From a virus, in IMG/VR virus record IMGVR_UViG_3300047994_000087, positions 62,001-126,000 of that record: a stretch of DNA of 64,000 bases; one strand, written 5' to 3'. This document shows, in pieces, positions 47,930-55,779 of this stretch. Both the position numbers and the translations under genes were made by a program. The stretch's first letter is position 1, and each line of letters opens with the position of its first letter. The notes beneath the pieces are model-generated. The model searched no databases. It saw only the letters and a list, made by a program, of their open reading frames with translations, and was not told the origin of the DNA.

Positions 47930-48598
47930 TTATGTGTTAGACCGATTAATGTCAAATACTCGCACTGGATTAGTGGCTTTATAGCCTTCATCGCAAATCG
48001 CTGCGTTAATCACTTTGACCACTTTACCGTCTTCACGTTTGATCTCATACTCACCATTACTTAAATGGATGTGCCCACAAACAATATACTCAGGAACTTT
48101 GGTCCTGTTCTCTAGCATCCAGAGCATGTCCTTACAGCCTGCACGAAAACCATTAGGGCACAGATCACCATATCCATAGGGCGGTCCATGCGTCAGAAGG
48201 ATGTCAGTCTGTTCAGGCACGCATTCCCATATAGCACGCAGCTCTGCACCCCTCATCCTGTTCCATGCCCAATTACAGAAAGCGGGCTGTTCCGGCACTC
48301 CCCAAATATTCACCCCATCAATAGTGAACATCTGATTATGTAGATACACGGTTCCTGTTCTTTCTGCAATGTCATAAGCAAGCTGCTCATTGCCGCCAAA
48401 GGCAGGGTCCAATCCCTTTTCATGATTTCCACTGATCCAAACCTTCCAGGGTTGAGGCTGAGCGGTTAACCACTCCTCGTACCACTCAAGCTCTCGCCTT
48501 GATCCACTGAAAGAAAAATCACCAGCGACAAGTAGCAGGTCTCCTGGAGGCGTGTCAATCCATTTCATATGGATATCGGAAACGCAAAGTACCTTCAT
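47930..48598 (-). CDS. Calcineurin-like metallophosphoesterase
   Basis: 222 residues. Asp8-x-His10 in CVSDIHM, GDFS near 26, GNHE near 57, His in LLTHGPPYG near 137 and GHIH near 177 supply the two-metal site. Single-domain phosphoesterase of the MPP class close to the small MPPED-like group; substrate unknown. ATG overlaps the previous stop. Confidence 0.88.
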   Translation of the reverse strand: MKVLCVSDIHMKWIDTPPGDLLLVAGDFSFSGSRRELEWYEEWLTAQPQPWKVWISGNHEKGLDPAFGGNEQLAYDIAERTGTVYLHNQMFTIDGVNIWGVPEQPAFCNWAWNRMRGAELRAIWECVPEQTDILLTHGPPYGYGDLCPNGFRAGCKDMLWMLENRTKVPEYIVCGHIHLSNGEYEIKREDGKVVKVINAAICDEGYKATNPVRVFDINRSNT

Positions 48599-48915
48599 TG
48601 AAAATCTATCCTCAAAACTAACTCATCGGTATCAGCGATCACTATGTCAATTCCATAATCGTAGTAGGCTCTCTTAGCCATCAGTTGGAGGTGGAATGTT
48701 CCACAGTACCAAAGGTGACTGAAATAACTGTTCAACTGGTTGATTCCTCTGAACAGGTTCCTCTCGTCTCCCACATTGCCGACCATCCAACCTACTTGCT
48801 CAAGGAGCGCAGGCTTAACCCTGTACAAGAACTTCAACGCCATCTCCTTATTCAATGACATTGGTGGCGGAGGGTTGATGTCTAGCACAAGATCGTCACT
48901 CCACATCAAGTGCAT
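48595..48915 (-). CDS. Hypothetical protein
   Basis: 106 residues; ATG 48915 or 48906. Helical middle part. Not recognised. Confidence 0.58.
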   Translation of the reverse strand: MHLMWSDDLVLDINPPPPMSLNKEMALKFLYRVKPALLEQVGWMVGNVGDERNLFRGINQLNSYFSHLWYCGTFHLQLMAKRAYYDYGIDIVIADTDELVLRIDFQ

Positions 48916-49111
48916 CTAGTCGACGTTCGTACTCGTCACAGAACATCTTTAACTTCAACAAGGAATCGCGCATCTTGTGTGCGTTCTCTTCAGTGAACTC
49001 ATCCCCACCATAACCCTTAAAATGACGTGGGAACCAACCAAAGGGGCTACAACAGGACATATCTCCCCTTCTTAGCATGTCTAGCTGACTTTCAAATTTA
49101 CTGTCGTCCAA
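48896..49111 (-). CDS. Hypothetical protein
   Basis: 71 residues from TTG 49111 (GAGAAGG upstream). MSCCSPFGWFPRHFKGYGGD segment. Not recognised. Confidence 0.5.
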   Translation of the reverse strand: MDDSKFESQLDMLRRGDMSCCSPFGWFPRHFKGYGGDEFTEENAHKMRDSLLKLKMFCDEYERRLDALDVE

Positions 49112-49217
49112 GGCCCTTCTCTCCTATTAGCAAGAAGCTGCCAAAAAATGTGCCGAACACTAGCCCCACCGTCACAGAGGCAAGGGCGATAACTCCACCT
49201 ACAAACATTTCAATCAT
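49098..49217 (-). CDS. Small membrane protein
   Basis: 39 residues, ATGA overlap with the upstream gene. One membrane helix (GVIALASVTVGLVFGTFFGS). Overlaps the following gene by 14 bases. Confidence 0.6.
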   Translation of the reverse strand: MIEMFVGGVIALASVTVGLVFGTFFGSFLLIGEKGLGRQ

Positions 49218-49435
49218 TTGTGCTTCTCCTTGATGTCTCTCATCCAGCGGGGATAGGTCTTAACCGTACTGGCCGCTATCTTCAGTTCTCTAAGATATGA
49301 TTCCGGCATGGGGTCTTTCCTCTTGTCTCTCTTCTCAAAGGCAACCATGTCCCTACGGTAAATTTCATCTGCGCAAGCGTCCATCAAGTCCAACACCTGC
49401 CTCTCAGACATCTTCGACAGATCAATCTTTGCCAT
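49214..49435 (-). CDS. Hypothetical protein
   Basis: 73 residues, basic, helical (MSERQVLDLMDACADEIYRR). Not recognised. Confidence 0.58.
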   Translation of the reverse strand: MAKIDLSKMSERQVLDLMDACADEIYRRDMVAFEKRDKRKDPMPESYLRELKIAASTVKTYPRWMRDIKEKHK

Positions 49436-49544
49436 CAGTAGGTCCCGTAGTTAACATTATGGCCACAATGAAAGCAACAAACACTAGAGCACCTACAGCC
49501 GCGCCCATCGTGGCGGCAAGTGTAACAATTTCTGGTGTAGTCAT
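49422..49544 (-). CDS. Small membrane protein
   Basis: 40 residues, one-base overlap upstream, 14-base overlap downstream. One membrane helix (AAVGALVFVAFIVAIML). Confidence 0.6.
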   Translation of the reverse strand: MTTPEIVTLAATMGAAVGALVFVAFIVAIMLTTGPTDGKD

Positions 49545-49636
49545 CAGGCTTTCTTCCTGCTAACTAGAGCAATGAAATACAAAAACGACATGGCACTATA
49601 TCCCATCAACACACAATCAATTACGTGATTATTCAT
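49544..49636 (-). CDS. Small membrane protein
   Basis: 30 residues with a membrane helix (SAMSFLYFIALVS) and basic end SRKKA; overlaps the upstream gene by 8 bases and shares one base with the next. Confidence 0.5.
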   Translation of the reverse strand: MNNHVIDCVLMGYSAMSFLYFIALVSRKKA

Positions 49637-49901
49637 TTGACTTATGACTCTCCAATATTACTGTTGCGCAGTCCCGTATAAGCTCCAACTCAAGTCCAGA
49701 GATGTTGGCCGTTGCAGTCAACCCATCGTGGACTTGGTGGACCACTATCAAGAATCTACCAGTACGCACGCCATGATCATCAAAAACAGGGATTACCTCA
49801 ACGGTGTCTCCACCTTGTTCAGAACTACCGAACATTATCTGGCCATTGTCCGCAGTGTGACTGATGAAGTCGTCGATTACTCCGAAGTTCTTATCATTCA
49901 T
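49629..49901 (-). CDS. Hypothetical protein
   Basis: 90 residues, beta-rich with a final helix (GLELELIRDCATVILESHKS). Not recognised. Confidence 0.6.
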   Translation of the reverse strand: MNDKNFGVIDDFISHTADNGQIMFGSSEQGGDTVEVIPVFDDHGVRTGRFLIVVHQVHDGLTATANISGLELELIRDCATVILESHKSNE

Positions 49902-50151
49902 TCAACGGCTCCTTGTTCGATTCTTTTATCTGTTCGGAATATCTAGTCCAGATATCAACCGCCGCCTTTCGCAGCTGTTTCTGGTCAACAGGCGTCTCTG
50001 CTTGTTTCTCCAACTGAGCTATCCTATCCTGCAACTGTACAACCACTTCCATGAGGTCTGTGATCATTCGCTCAGTTGGCAGTGTACTGACGAACGAACT
50101 GGGGGACTTTGAGCAGTTGTAGCTCTCTAACACTTCCCTTGCGTCTTTCAT
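49894..50151 (-). CDS. Hypothetical protein
   Basis: 85 residues with a heptad segment (LMEVVVQLQDRIAQLEKQAE). Neighbours at 50148 and 50318 share the EIxALKEQ-type helix, so this may be a small duplicated coiled-coil family. Confidence 0.58.
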   Translation of the reverse strand: MKDAREVLESYNCSKSPSSFVSTLPTERMITDLMEVVVQLQDRIAQLEKQAETPVDQKQLRKAAVDIWTRYSEQIKESNKEPLNE

Positions 50152-50321
50152 TTAGCTGATACCTGTTCCTTCAAAGCTTCGATCTCACGAGTATGTTCAG
50201 CCAGTAGTTGGCACAGACGCATCACCACTTGAACCATTTGCCGATCATGGTAATTACCTTGATGGTATGTCATATGAAACAGCAGTTCCTCTGTGCCCAT
50301 GTTCTCGTATAAGTCATTCAT
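50148..50321 (-). CDS. Small coiled-coil protein
   Basis: 57 residues, ATGA overlaps at both ends. MVQVVMRLCQLLAEHTREIE then ALKEQVS, matching the helix in the next upstream protein. Confidence 0.6.
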   Translation of the reverse strand: MNDLYENMGTEELLFHMTYHQGNYHDRQMVQVVMRLCQLLAEHTREIEALKEQVSAK

Positions 50322-50701
50322 TGGCTTTCTTCTAACCCCAAGATTGAATTGATTGTTCTAGGCGTCTTATCTACCTGATCAGCAATTAAATTAGCTTTGC
50401 AGTACTCTTCCCATGCTTTTCTAAGCACCTCTGTATTACCAACATAAGAAGTCTCCTTCCGCCCATAGTCATTCGTACCTGGACCAAACACTCTGTGCTT
50501 CGCTTCCAACGCCTCCAGAGTCTTCGACTTTACAGACATCTGTTCTTTCAAGGCCGCTATCTCTAGTTCCTGAAGTACTAACAATCTGAGTATATGCAGC
50601 ATCAATCGCTGATCATCGCTGACCCGTTCAGGGTTGTTATTCCCCGCAATGAAAAACCATAGTTCCTGAGCTGTGATGTTGTCTTTATAACTATCAAACA
50701 T
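50318..50701 (-). CDS. Hypothetical coiled-coil protein
   Basis: 127 residues; MLHILRLLVLQELEIAALKE helix as in its neighbour, then a loop and a helical end. Not recognised. Confidence 0.6.
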   Translation of the reverse strand: MFDSYKDNITAQELWFFIAGNNNPERVSDDQRLMLHILRLLVLQELEIAALKEQMSVKSKTLEALEAKHRVFGPGTNDYGRKETSYVGNTEVLRKAWEEYCKANLIADQVDKTPRTINSILGLEESQ

Positions 50702-50706
50702 CTACT

Positions 50707-51009
50707 TCACTCCTGTATGTGGGAAGGTGGTGTAGATCCTGTAATTTCAAATACCTCTGTATAATCATCCGGTGGATGTCCCAGTAGATGAGTAAGCATT
50801 GTTCTAGTGGCTCTCCGTGCTTCTTCTAACGATCCAAGCTGCGTTGCCGCCCACGGCATTTGCCTAGATGCGTTCTGAACTTTGGACAGGTTCCCTAGAT
50901 TCTGGGCTACTGCACGTCCGTTGATCTCTTGCAGCCAAGCTGTCCAAACATTAGTGAAATCGCGGTGGTATACGACCTTATAGGTTTTCTGATTGTCTGT
51001 GATAGACAC
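50707..51009 (-). CDS. Hypothetical protein
   Basis: 100 residues from GTG 51009 (AGAGGA upstream). Beta start (YKVVYHRDFTNVWTAWLQEI). Overlaps the basic protein gene by 32 bases. Confidence 0.55.
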   Translation of the reverse strand: MSITDNQKTYKVVYHRDFTNVWTAWLQEINGRAVAQNLGNLSKVQNASRQMPWAATQLGSLEEARRATRTMLTHLLGHPPDDYTEVFEITGSTPPSHIQE

Positions 51010-51148
51010 TGTCTTTCCTCTCAACAAAGATGAAGTGATATCCCTTTGCTTTAGAGTAAGACGACCTCAACACTCCGCGCCGTTTTCTAGCTTTACGAAT
51101 TAGTCTATTTAAGAAGGCCCATTTTGACTTGGTTCGACGAGTGCTCAC
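50978..51148 (-). CDS. Small basic protein
   Basis: 56 residues from GTG 51148, sharing one base with the upstream stop. Very basic (LNRLIRKARKRRGVLRSSYS); probably binds nucleic acid. Confidence 0.55.
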   Translation of the reverse strand: MSTRRTKSKWAFLNRLIRKARKRRGVLRSSYSKAKGYHFIFVERKDSVYHRQSENL

Positions 51149-51456
51149 TAAAACTTACCGGCCAGTTCCAATATGAATCGCGCCAATGTTATGGCGTCCT
51201 TATCGGTAATGAATACATCAAGATTCTCTGTGCCGTTCTCTATTGCCAAATAGATCCGTCCCTGTCCACCTTCTGTAATACGTAACATGTTGTCTCCATC
51301 ATCCATGTATGTGGCACGAGGATATCCATTGCCGTGGTCTATGTTGATGTTGTCACTCAGGCGCTCAGGTCTAGCACGCTGCTTAGCATGTGCCCAAAAC
51401 TCTTCATCAAGAGTGGGAACATCGTCGTCCTCTTCAGGTTCTAACACTGCCGACAT
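51148..51456 (-). CDS. Hypothetical protein
   Basis: 102 residues. Acidic start, then beta-rich with GQGRIYLAIENGTENLDVFI; typical short phage domain, not named. Confidence 0.6.
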   Translation of the reverse strand: MSAVLEPEEDDDVPTLDEEFWAHAKQRARPERLSDNINIDHGNGYPRATYMDDGDNMLRITEGGQGRIYLAIENGTENLDVFITDKDAITLARFILELAGKF

Positions 51457-51626
51457 TAGTCTTTATCTCCTGCCCAAGGTCCTAATTCTTCATACAACGC
51501 TTGTAGGAAAGCCTTCCCTATTAAATGTTCAGTCAATTCGCCACTGAACTGATAATCACTATCAAGCTTCCACACCGCCATTACCTTCTCAACTATCCGG
51601 TTGTTACGTGCTTCTCGCTCTGTCAT
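51456..51626 (-). CDS. Small protein
   Basis: 56 residues, TAATG junction upstream. Helical with FLQALYEELGPWAGDKD end. Not recognised. Confidence 0.58.
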   Translation of the reverse strand: MTEREARNNRIVEKVMAVWKLDSDYQFSGELTEHLIGKAFLQALYEELGPWAGDKD

Positions 51627-51889
51627 TAGTCGACTGCTCCAGTAGCTATGGCACTAACGTCAGGACTGATACGAGCAAATTGATCAAGAACTTCCTGTCG
51701 ACCAGCGTCATAATTATTACGCGCCCCTTCTTCATACCAATGAGAAAGCTGCCTATAGAAATTAGCAATGGATTGATCACGTTTGGCCTGTATATACCCA
51801 CACGCCTCTTTGTCATTCTCTAGTGCCAGTTGCTTCTCGTACTCTAGAATCCTACTCATGTGTAGTTGAAAATCATTGTTCATGGACAT
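51626..51889 (-). CDS. Hypothetical protein
   Basis: 87 residues, helical. Not recognised. Confidence 0.58.
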   Translation of the reverse strand: MSMNNDFQLHMSRILEYEKQLALENDKEACGYIQAKRDQSIANFYRQLSHWYEEGARNNYDAGRQEVLDQFARISPDVSAIATGAVD

Positions 51890-52341
51890 GCCTTTACGGT
51901 TGCATCAACTTGGTTGCGCTCTTCTAACAATAGAAACGCCCGTAACCCTTCTCTCATAAGACTTAACTGGTTAACAGCTCTATCTACCTCCGTGTCCAGC
52001 TGGTCTATCTCGCGTTGTTTAGATGTGATCTTCTCTTCCAGTTCAACGATAGCCTCTTCTAAATCGACCTTGCCAAACTTATCCATGGATATATTGAACC
52101 TCTCCTTAGTAACGCGCCCAGCATGGGCATTAAACACATCTACCATGTGGCTCAAGACTTCCAACTCATCATCGTTGACTAGGGTCTCTTCCAGAACGTC
52201 CTGGTTCTTACAATCTTTGATTGCAGAGTATGTTTCCCTTATATTCTCTCCATTCAAAGACTCATGCCAGCGCTCACGCTCATCACAGAACCAGGGAAGT
52301 GGGTGTTTGGCTAATAGCTGATCGACGTGATGTTGTTTCAT
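51880..52341 (-). CDS. Hypothetical coiled-coil protein
   Basis: 153 residues with a long coiled coil (LEEAIVELEEKITSKQREID). Not recognised. Confidence 0.6.
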   Translation of the reverse strand: MKQHHVDQLLAKHPLPWFCDERERWHESLNGENIRETYSAIKDCKNQDVLEETLVNDDELEVLSHMVDVFNAHAGRVTKERFNISMDKFGKVDLEEAIVELEEKITSKQREIDQLDTEVDRAVNQLSLMREGLRAFLLLEERNQVDATVKACP

Positions 52342-52512
52342 TTACTTATTCTCCACGTACTCCAAGTATTCATAGAAGCGGTCTAGCTGCTTACCAAGCA
52401 TCCCGTAGTCCTCGTCAGTTATTGGTCTGTTTCTGTCCATGGGACCAGGCTTTAATTCGGCCATTATTGGATATTTCTTCTTGTACATGTCGGCAAGTTC
52501 TTTGTCACTCAT
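52342..52512 (-). CDS. Small protein
   Basis: 56 residues from ATG 52512 in a TAATG junction. MSDKELADMYKKKYPIMAEL start. Not recognised. Confidence 0.55.
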   Translation of the reverse strand: MSDKELADMYKKKYPIMAELKPGPMDRNRPITDEDYGMLGKQLDRFYEYLEYVENK

Positions 52513-52736
52513 TATCGACCACCTTCCAGCTTCTTGTCCCATTCTTCCGGTGGCCAGGCCTCAGCAAATAGCTCTCGTGTGTCGAACGGCCATTTGTGCT
52601 TGCATTCGTTGCACTGCCACCAATACTGTAATGGCTTGTATTCTTTCAGCCCAATAATCTTGCCGCCGCAGTTGATATGCCTGTAGATCGTCGGTCTACC
52701 CAATTCTTGTGAAACCGTTGTTGGCATTGTATCCAT
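52512..52736 (-). CDS. Zinc-finger protein
   Basis: 74 residues; the start is uncertain (52754, 52736 or 52727). INCGGKII and WQCNECKHKWPFDTRELF, a classic two-pair zinc ribbon. Confidence 0.58.
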   Translation of the reverse strand: MDTMPTTVSQELGRPTIYRHINCGGKIIGLKEYKPLQYWWQCNECKHKWPFDTRELFAEAWPPEEWDKKLEGGR

Positions 52737-52944
52737 CAGCGGTTGTACGAACACGACTCTGCCTCTGATCCTTATCGTACAAACGCTCGACGCGCTCCAG
52801 GCCCTTAACGTATTCTAGAATCTTCCGCTGGACGAACTCAGGGTCAATAACTGTGCGCTCACCATTGAAGTAAGTAGGTTCATGCTCCGCTGCAAGCAAT
52901 GAGTTTTTGTATAAGGCCAATAGCTTTTCAAACTTCTCGCTCAT
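52696..52944 (-). CDS. Hypothetical helical protein
   Basis: 82 residues. Helical, then RQSRVRTTADGYNANNGFTR. Overlaps the next gene. Not recognised. Confidence 0.55.
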   Translation of the reverse strand: MSEKFEKLLALYKNSLLAAEHEPTYFNGERTVIDPEFVQRKILEYVKGLERVERLYDKDQRQSRVRTTADGYNANNGFTRIG

Positions 52945-53204
52945 CTCACTACTCCATCAGCTCTCATTCTTTTAAAAGGAGTCCGCCTGCATCCAACGGC
53001 TTCAAAGGTGGCTTCAATCCAATCACAGTGCCGTATGTCATCGACCGCTTCTTTAGGCGTCAAGTCTTTATGACGGCTCCAGCGTAATCCATTGTCTTCA
53101 TCCCGACATTCGAACTCAATCCAATAGAAACTATTCCCATCGAACTGGACACAGTGATTAGGAGCATTGTCGAAGTAATAACGAACGTATTCTAGTTCAG
53201 GCAC
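52941..53204 (-). CDS. Hypothetical protein
   Basis: 87 residues from GTG 53204 (GGAG upstream). Beta then helix; not recognised. Confidence 0.52.
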   Translation of the reverse strand: MPELEYVRYYFDNAPNHCVQFDGNSFYWIEFECRDEDNGLRWSRHKDLTPKEAVDDIRHCDWIEATFEAVGCRRTPFKRMRADGVVR

Positions 53205-53307
53205 TGACTCCGCGCTCCTGTGAGGTGGCAATAATAGGCATCTCAAACTCATGGCTGACTTTCACCCAGTACTCTTCAATGTCCAGTAGGTCGAACTCGT
53301 CATTCAT
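53197..53307 (-). CDS. Micro-protein
   Basis: 36 residues, acidic. Overlaps both neighbours by 8 bases. Confidence 0.48.
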   Translation of the reverse strand: MNDEFDLLDIEEYWVKVSHEFEMPIIATSQERGVSA

Positions 53308-53494
53308 AACGCTCGTACTCCACAAGGGTTTGCATCTGACCCACTACCAAACGAGGGATATACCTAAGAATCTTGGCTAACCCTATGCCTGGAAGGTTTG
53401 ACACAGGGAGAAAGTCGTCAAGATCTTTATGTAACCTCAAATCTTTCTCAAAGGCGATGGCCTCTAAGCCATAAAGCGTCAAAGTCTCACTCAC
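53300..53494 (-). CDS. Small protein
   Basis: 64 residues, helical. Not recognised. Confidence 0.55.
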   Translation of the reverse strand: MSETLTLYGLEAIAFEKDLRLHKDLDDFLPVSNLPGIGLAKILRYIPRLVVGQMQTLVEYERYE

Positions 53495-53499
53495 TGAAT

Positions 53500-53754
53500 T
53501 TAACCTCTCAGTCCATTGATCTGTGTCGGTACGTCACCACCCAACTCACGAAGGCGGTTAACCATCTTCTCCAGATATTCCAGTCTGCGAGTCAGTCCAA
53601 CTTGTTCAGTTTCTAATTGAGTGACTTTATCTCTCAAAGCCCCCAGATCAGGCTGATCGAAAACATTATCATAATATGGTCCTGGGGAGCCTGAGGCGGG
53701 TATTGCCTGAAAGTCCACTTCTGGGCTGCCAGTGTTCTGCTGTTCTTCTGTCAT
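53500..53754 (-). CDS. Small coiled-coil protein
   Basis: 84 residues; GALRDKVTQLETEQVGLTRR coiled coil. ATGA junction with the upstream frame ending at 53751. Confidence 0.58.
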   Translation of the reverse strand: MTEEQQNTGSPEVDFQAIPASGSPGPYYDNVFDQPDLGALRDKVTQLETEQVGLTRRLEYLEKMVNRLRELGGDVPTQINGLRG

Positions 53755-54085
53755 TTATCCACGTCCTTTGTTGCTTGTTTTCTATCAATGCTCTCAATTG
53801 CTGCCACTGCGAGCGCTGCTATCTGAATTAGTTGCTTCCGGTGCTGCTCTACAGGATCTGCGACAAAGTTCAGGCACCGACTTCTAATATAATTGAAGAA
53901 GTCCCATGGTCTGTGTTTGTCATCATGTTCAGGACCGCCTTCACTTGCACAACCAGTTCAGCTTTTAGTTCCTTGTACACGTCTGGTTCTATGCCAGCCA
54001 AAGTGTGTTTAATGCCGCAGCGGTCATTGAGGTCGTATAACACGGCCTTCACTATCTTCTTGGCTAATTTCTTGTTATCACTCAT
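53751..54085 (-). pseudogene. Gene apparently split by a frameshift
   Basis: ATG 54085 (ATGA with the upstream gene) gives MSDNKKLAKKIVKAVLYDLN ... VVQVKAVLN in a frame ending at 53870. A second frame, with no start codon, reads EHDDKHRPWDFFNYIRSRC ... HRKQLIQIAALAVAAIESID to a stop at 53751 that overlaps the next ATG. Its end matches a widespread phage family ending RAELIQVAAVAVAxIEaLDR. One lost base (or two extra) would give a single 111-residue protein. Confidence 0.6.
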
Positions 54086-54426
54086 CCCGACACCCATTCC
54101 CCATCTTCGTTGATAACTATCGACTCCACGTACTTTGGAGCGTTAGGGTCTAGCTCTTTTATAAGATCCCACTCTTCTTGGTCATGGCCAAGTCTGGCGT
54201 GGTAGTACCACTGGTTTCTTACAGCGTCTTCCCAGGAATAGCCGCTGTCCCCTTTGTCAGCTTCTTTGATATGCTGTTCAAAGCTTCTTTTCATGTCAGC
54301 TAGTTGTTGGCCAAAGATGTACTCCTCGACCTCTTCTTTACTGCCATTGAAAAGAGTAAAAGCATCGACTACTGTCGACCACACTGCATATAAGCCATTA
54401 GGTTGCTTGATGATTATTTTGGCCAT
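54082..54426 (-). CDS. Hypothetical protein
   Basis: 114 residues. KIIIKQPNGLYAVWSTVVDA start resembles small phage proteins that begin with a strand-turn-strand; not named. First full gene after promoter copy 7. Confidence 0.6.
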   Translation of the reverse strand: MAKIIIKQPNGLYAVWSTVVDAFTLFNGSKEEVEEYIFGQQLADMKRSFEQHIKEADKGDSGYSWEDAVRNQWYYHARLGHDQEEWDLIKELDPNAPKYVESIVINEDGEWVSG

Positions 54427-54438
54427 ACATAACCTCTT

Positions 54439-54594
54439 TTACCGGAACGTAATCAACCCACTTACCCTGAGCCAATAAATCTCTACTAGCGCTACCGCTA
54501 TTATTCTGTCAAGTTTCAACCTACCATCAAACTTGCCCAACATCTCCAGCTGTTTTCTGTAACTTCGAAAGGTTTCAATGCTGAAATCTTCCAT
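54439..54594 (-). CDS. Small protein containing promoter copy 7 in its gene
   Basis: 51 residues, ATG sharing one base with the upstream stop. The promoter repeat is read as LDRIIAVALVEIY near the C-terminus. Confidence 0.45.
   Translation of the reverse strand: MEDFSIETFRSYRKQLEMLGKFDGRLKLDRIIAVALVEIYWLRVSGLITFR
54482..54511 (-). promoter_or_regulatory. Repeated promoter, copy 7
   Basis: Minus strand: TTGACA (54511-54506), 18-base spacer with ATAATAGCGG, -10 position TAGTAG (54487-54482). The flanks match copy 6 from GGTTGAAACTTGAC through AGATTTATTGG. Confidence 0.7.
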
Positions 54595-55130
54595 CAGAAC
54601 CACTTCACCGAATGTGCTATAGCCCCCAGTGCTATAGTCATCACGACACCAACAACGAAACTCCTCAGCAATACTTGGTCAATGAATCGTTGATTCTTTT
54701 CGTCTATAGCCCTCATTGCACTCCATACTCCAGGCGCGTCCCCAGTGTATTCATGATTGTCTACATATTTGTCGTCGCTCATTCTTCCATCGTCAAAGGC
54801 TGCCGCCTGATATGCGTTGTAATTGCCGAAATACCAAAGGGCTAATTCAGGCTGACCGTCATCTAAAGCCTTATGAGCACGATCATACACGTCTGATCGG
54901 AACTCCATCAGCTCAGACTTGGTATACGCAATATCAAATTCCTTGAGGCTTCTGATCTCGTCTTTCAGTTCCTTTTCCCTATCCTTGTGCCATTCAAGTG
55001 TCCGCACAGCATTGTCAGCCATTTCCTTAAGCTCGACGTTACGAGCTGCTGTGACATCTAATGCCCTCTTCAAGTCAATCACTTCATCAAGCAGCTCATG
55101 TATACGCGTGACCGCTCGTTCATATCCCAT
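54594..55130 (-). CDS. Coiled-coil protein with C-terminal membrane helix
   Basis: 178 residues. Coiled coil near residues 5-75 (RIHELLDEVIDLKRALDVTA), then a final helix SFVVGVVMTIALGAIAHSV that would anchor it in the membrane. Confidence 0.62.
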   Translation of the reverse strand: MGYERAVTRIHELLDEVIDLKRALDVTAARNVELKEMADNAVRTLEWHKDREKELKDEIRSLKEFDIAYTKSELMEFRSDVYDRAHKALDDGQPELALWYFGNYNAYQAAAFDDGRMSDDKYVDNHEYTGDAPGVWSAMRAIDEKNQRFIDQVLLRSFVVGVVMTIALGAIAHSVKWF

Positions 55131-55358
55131 CTAATCAACCCACCCTGGTGGAAACGTAGTCAGCCTGAACTTCTCGTCCCCTAACGTGCCGCCGCACACA
55201 TGCTCAGGAACCAACTTGAAGAGTTCATTCTTAACCTCTCGTGCCGACACTGGATCAAACCAACCGATCACATACATAACCAACTCTTTGAACGTCATTG
55301 GACGTGCATGTAACGCACGCATGATCAACACGTACAGGCCAGGAAAAGGTTCAACCAC
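55131..55358 (-). CDS. Winged-helix-like small protein
   Basis: 75 residues, GTG start. RPMTFKELVMYVIGWFDPVS and the KFRLTTFPPGWV end suit a winged-helix fold. Not certain. Confidence 0.5.
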   Translation of the reverse strand: MVEPFPGLYVLIMRALHARPMTFKELVMYVIGWFDPVSAREVKNELFKLVPEHVCGGTLGDEKFRLTTFPPGWVD

Positions 55359-55770
55359 CTAAATACTCCTTCCCTTGTAAGTAATCAACCACGTCATCAT
55401 CTGGATGTCCGTGAACGTCATCACCCATCTTGTACAGCCGCTCCAGCGTATTCACGTCTACCAGTGGTACGCTCTCGATCTCTGCCTCATGCTCGTGGTC
55501 CACAGGGTCATACGGCCCTACAAGTTCTTCGAACTCACTTGGGTATAGTGACACCCTATACACCGGCTCCTGGGGGTCTGCATTCAGCTCACAGGACAGT
55601 ATGGTGAACTCCTCCATAGCCTCATCAAACAGTTCGTCTACGGTCAGGTGAGTGCACGGTACGTTAGGGTACTTGATGCTTACCACGTCCCCATTATTCA
55701 AGAAGAACTCAAACAGTATGGTGAACAGGACTTCTGGTGTTGGGCATTCGTCTCGATCTAAAGTTGCCAT
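55351..55770 (-). CDS. Hypothetical acidic protein
   Basis: 139 residues, strongly acidic. Not recognised; 8-base overlap with the next gene. Confidence 0.6.
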   Translation of the reverse strand: MATLDRDECPTPEVLFTILFEFFLNNGDVVSIKYPNVPCTHLTVDELFDEAMEEFTILSCELNADPQEPVYRVSLYPSEFEELVGPYDPVDHEHEAEIESVPLVDVNTLERLYKMGDDVHGHPDDDVVDYLQGKEYLGG

Positions 55771-55779
55771 GTCAATCCC

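Noticed and set aside
53870-54085. Programmed -1 frameshift at the 53.9 kb gene
   Set aside because: No X-XXY-YYZ slippery site or following stem was found in the overlap; a plain indel is simpler.
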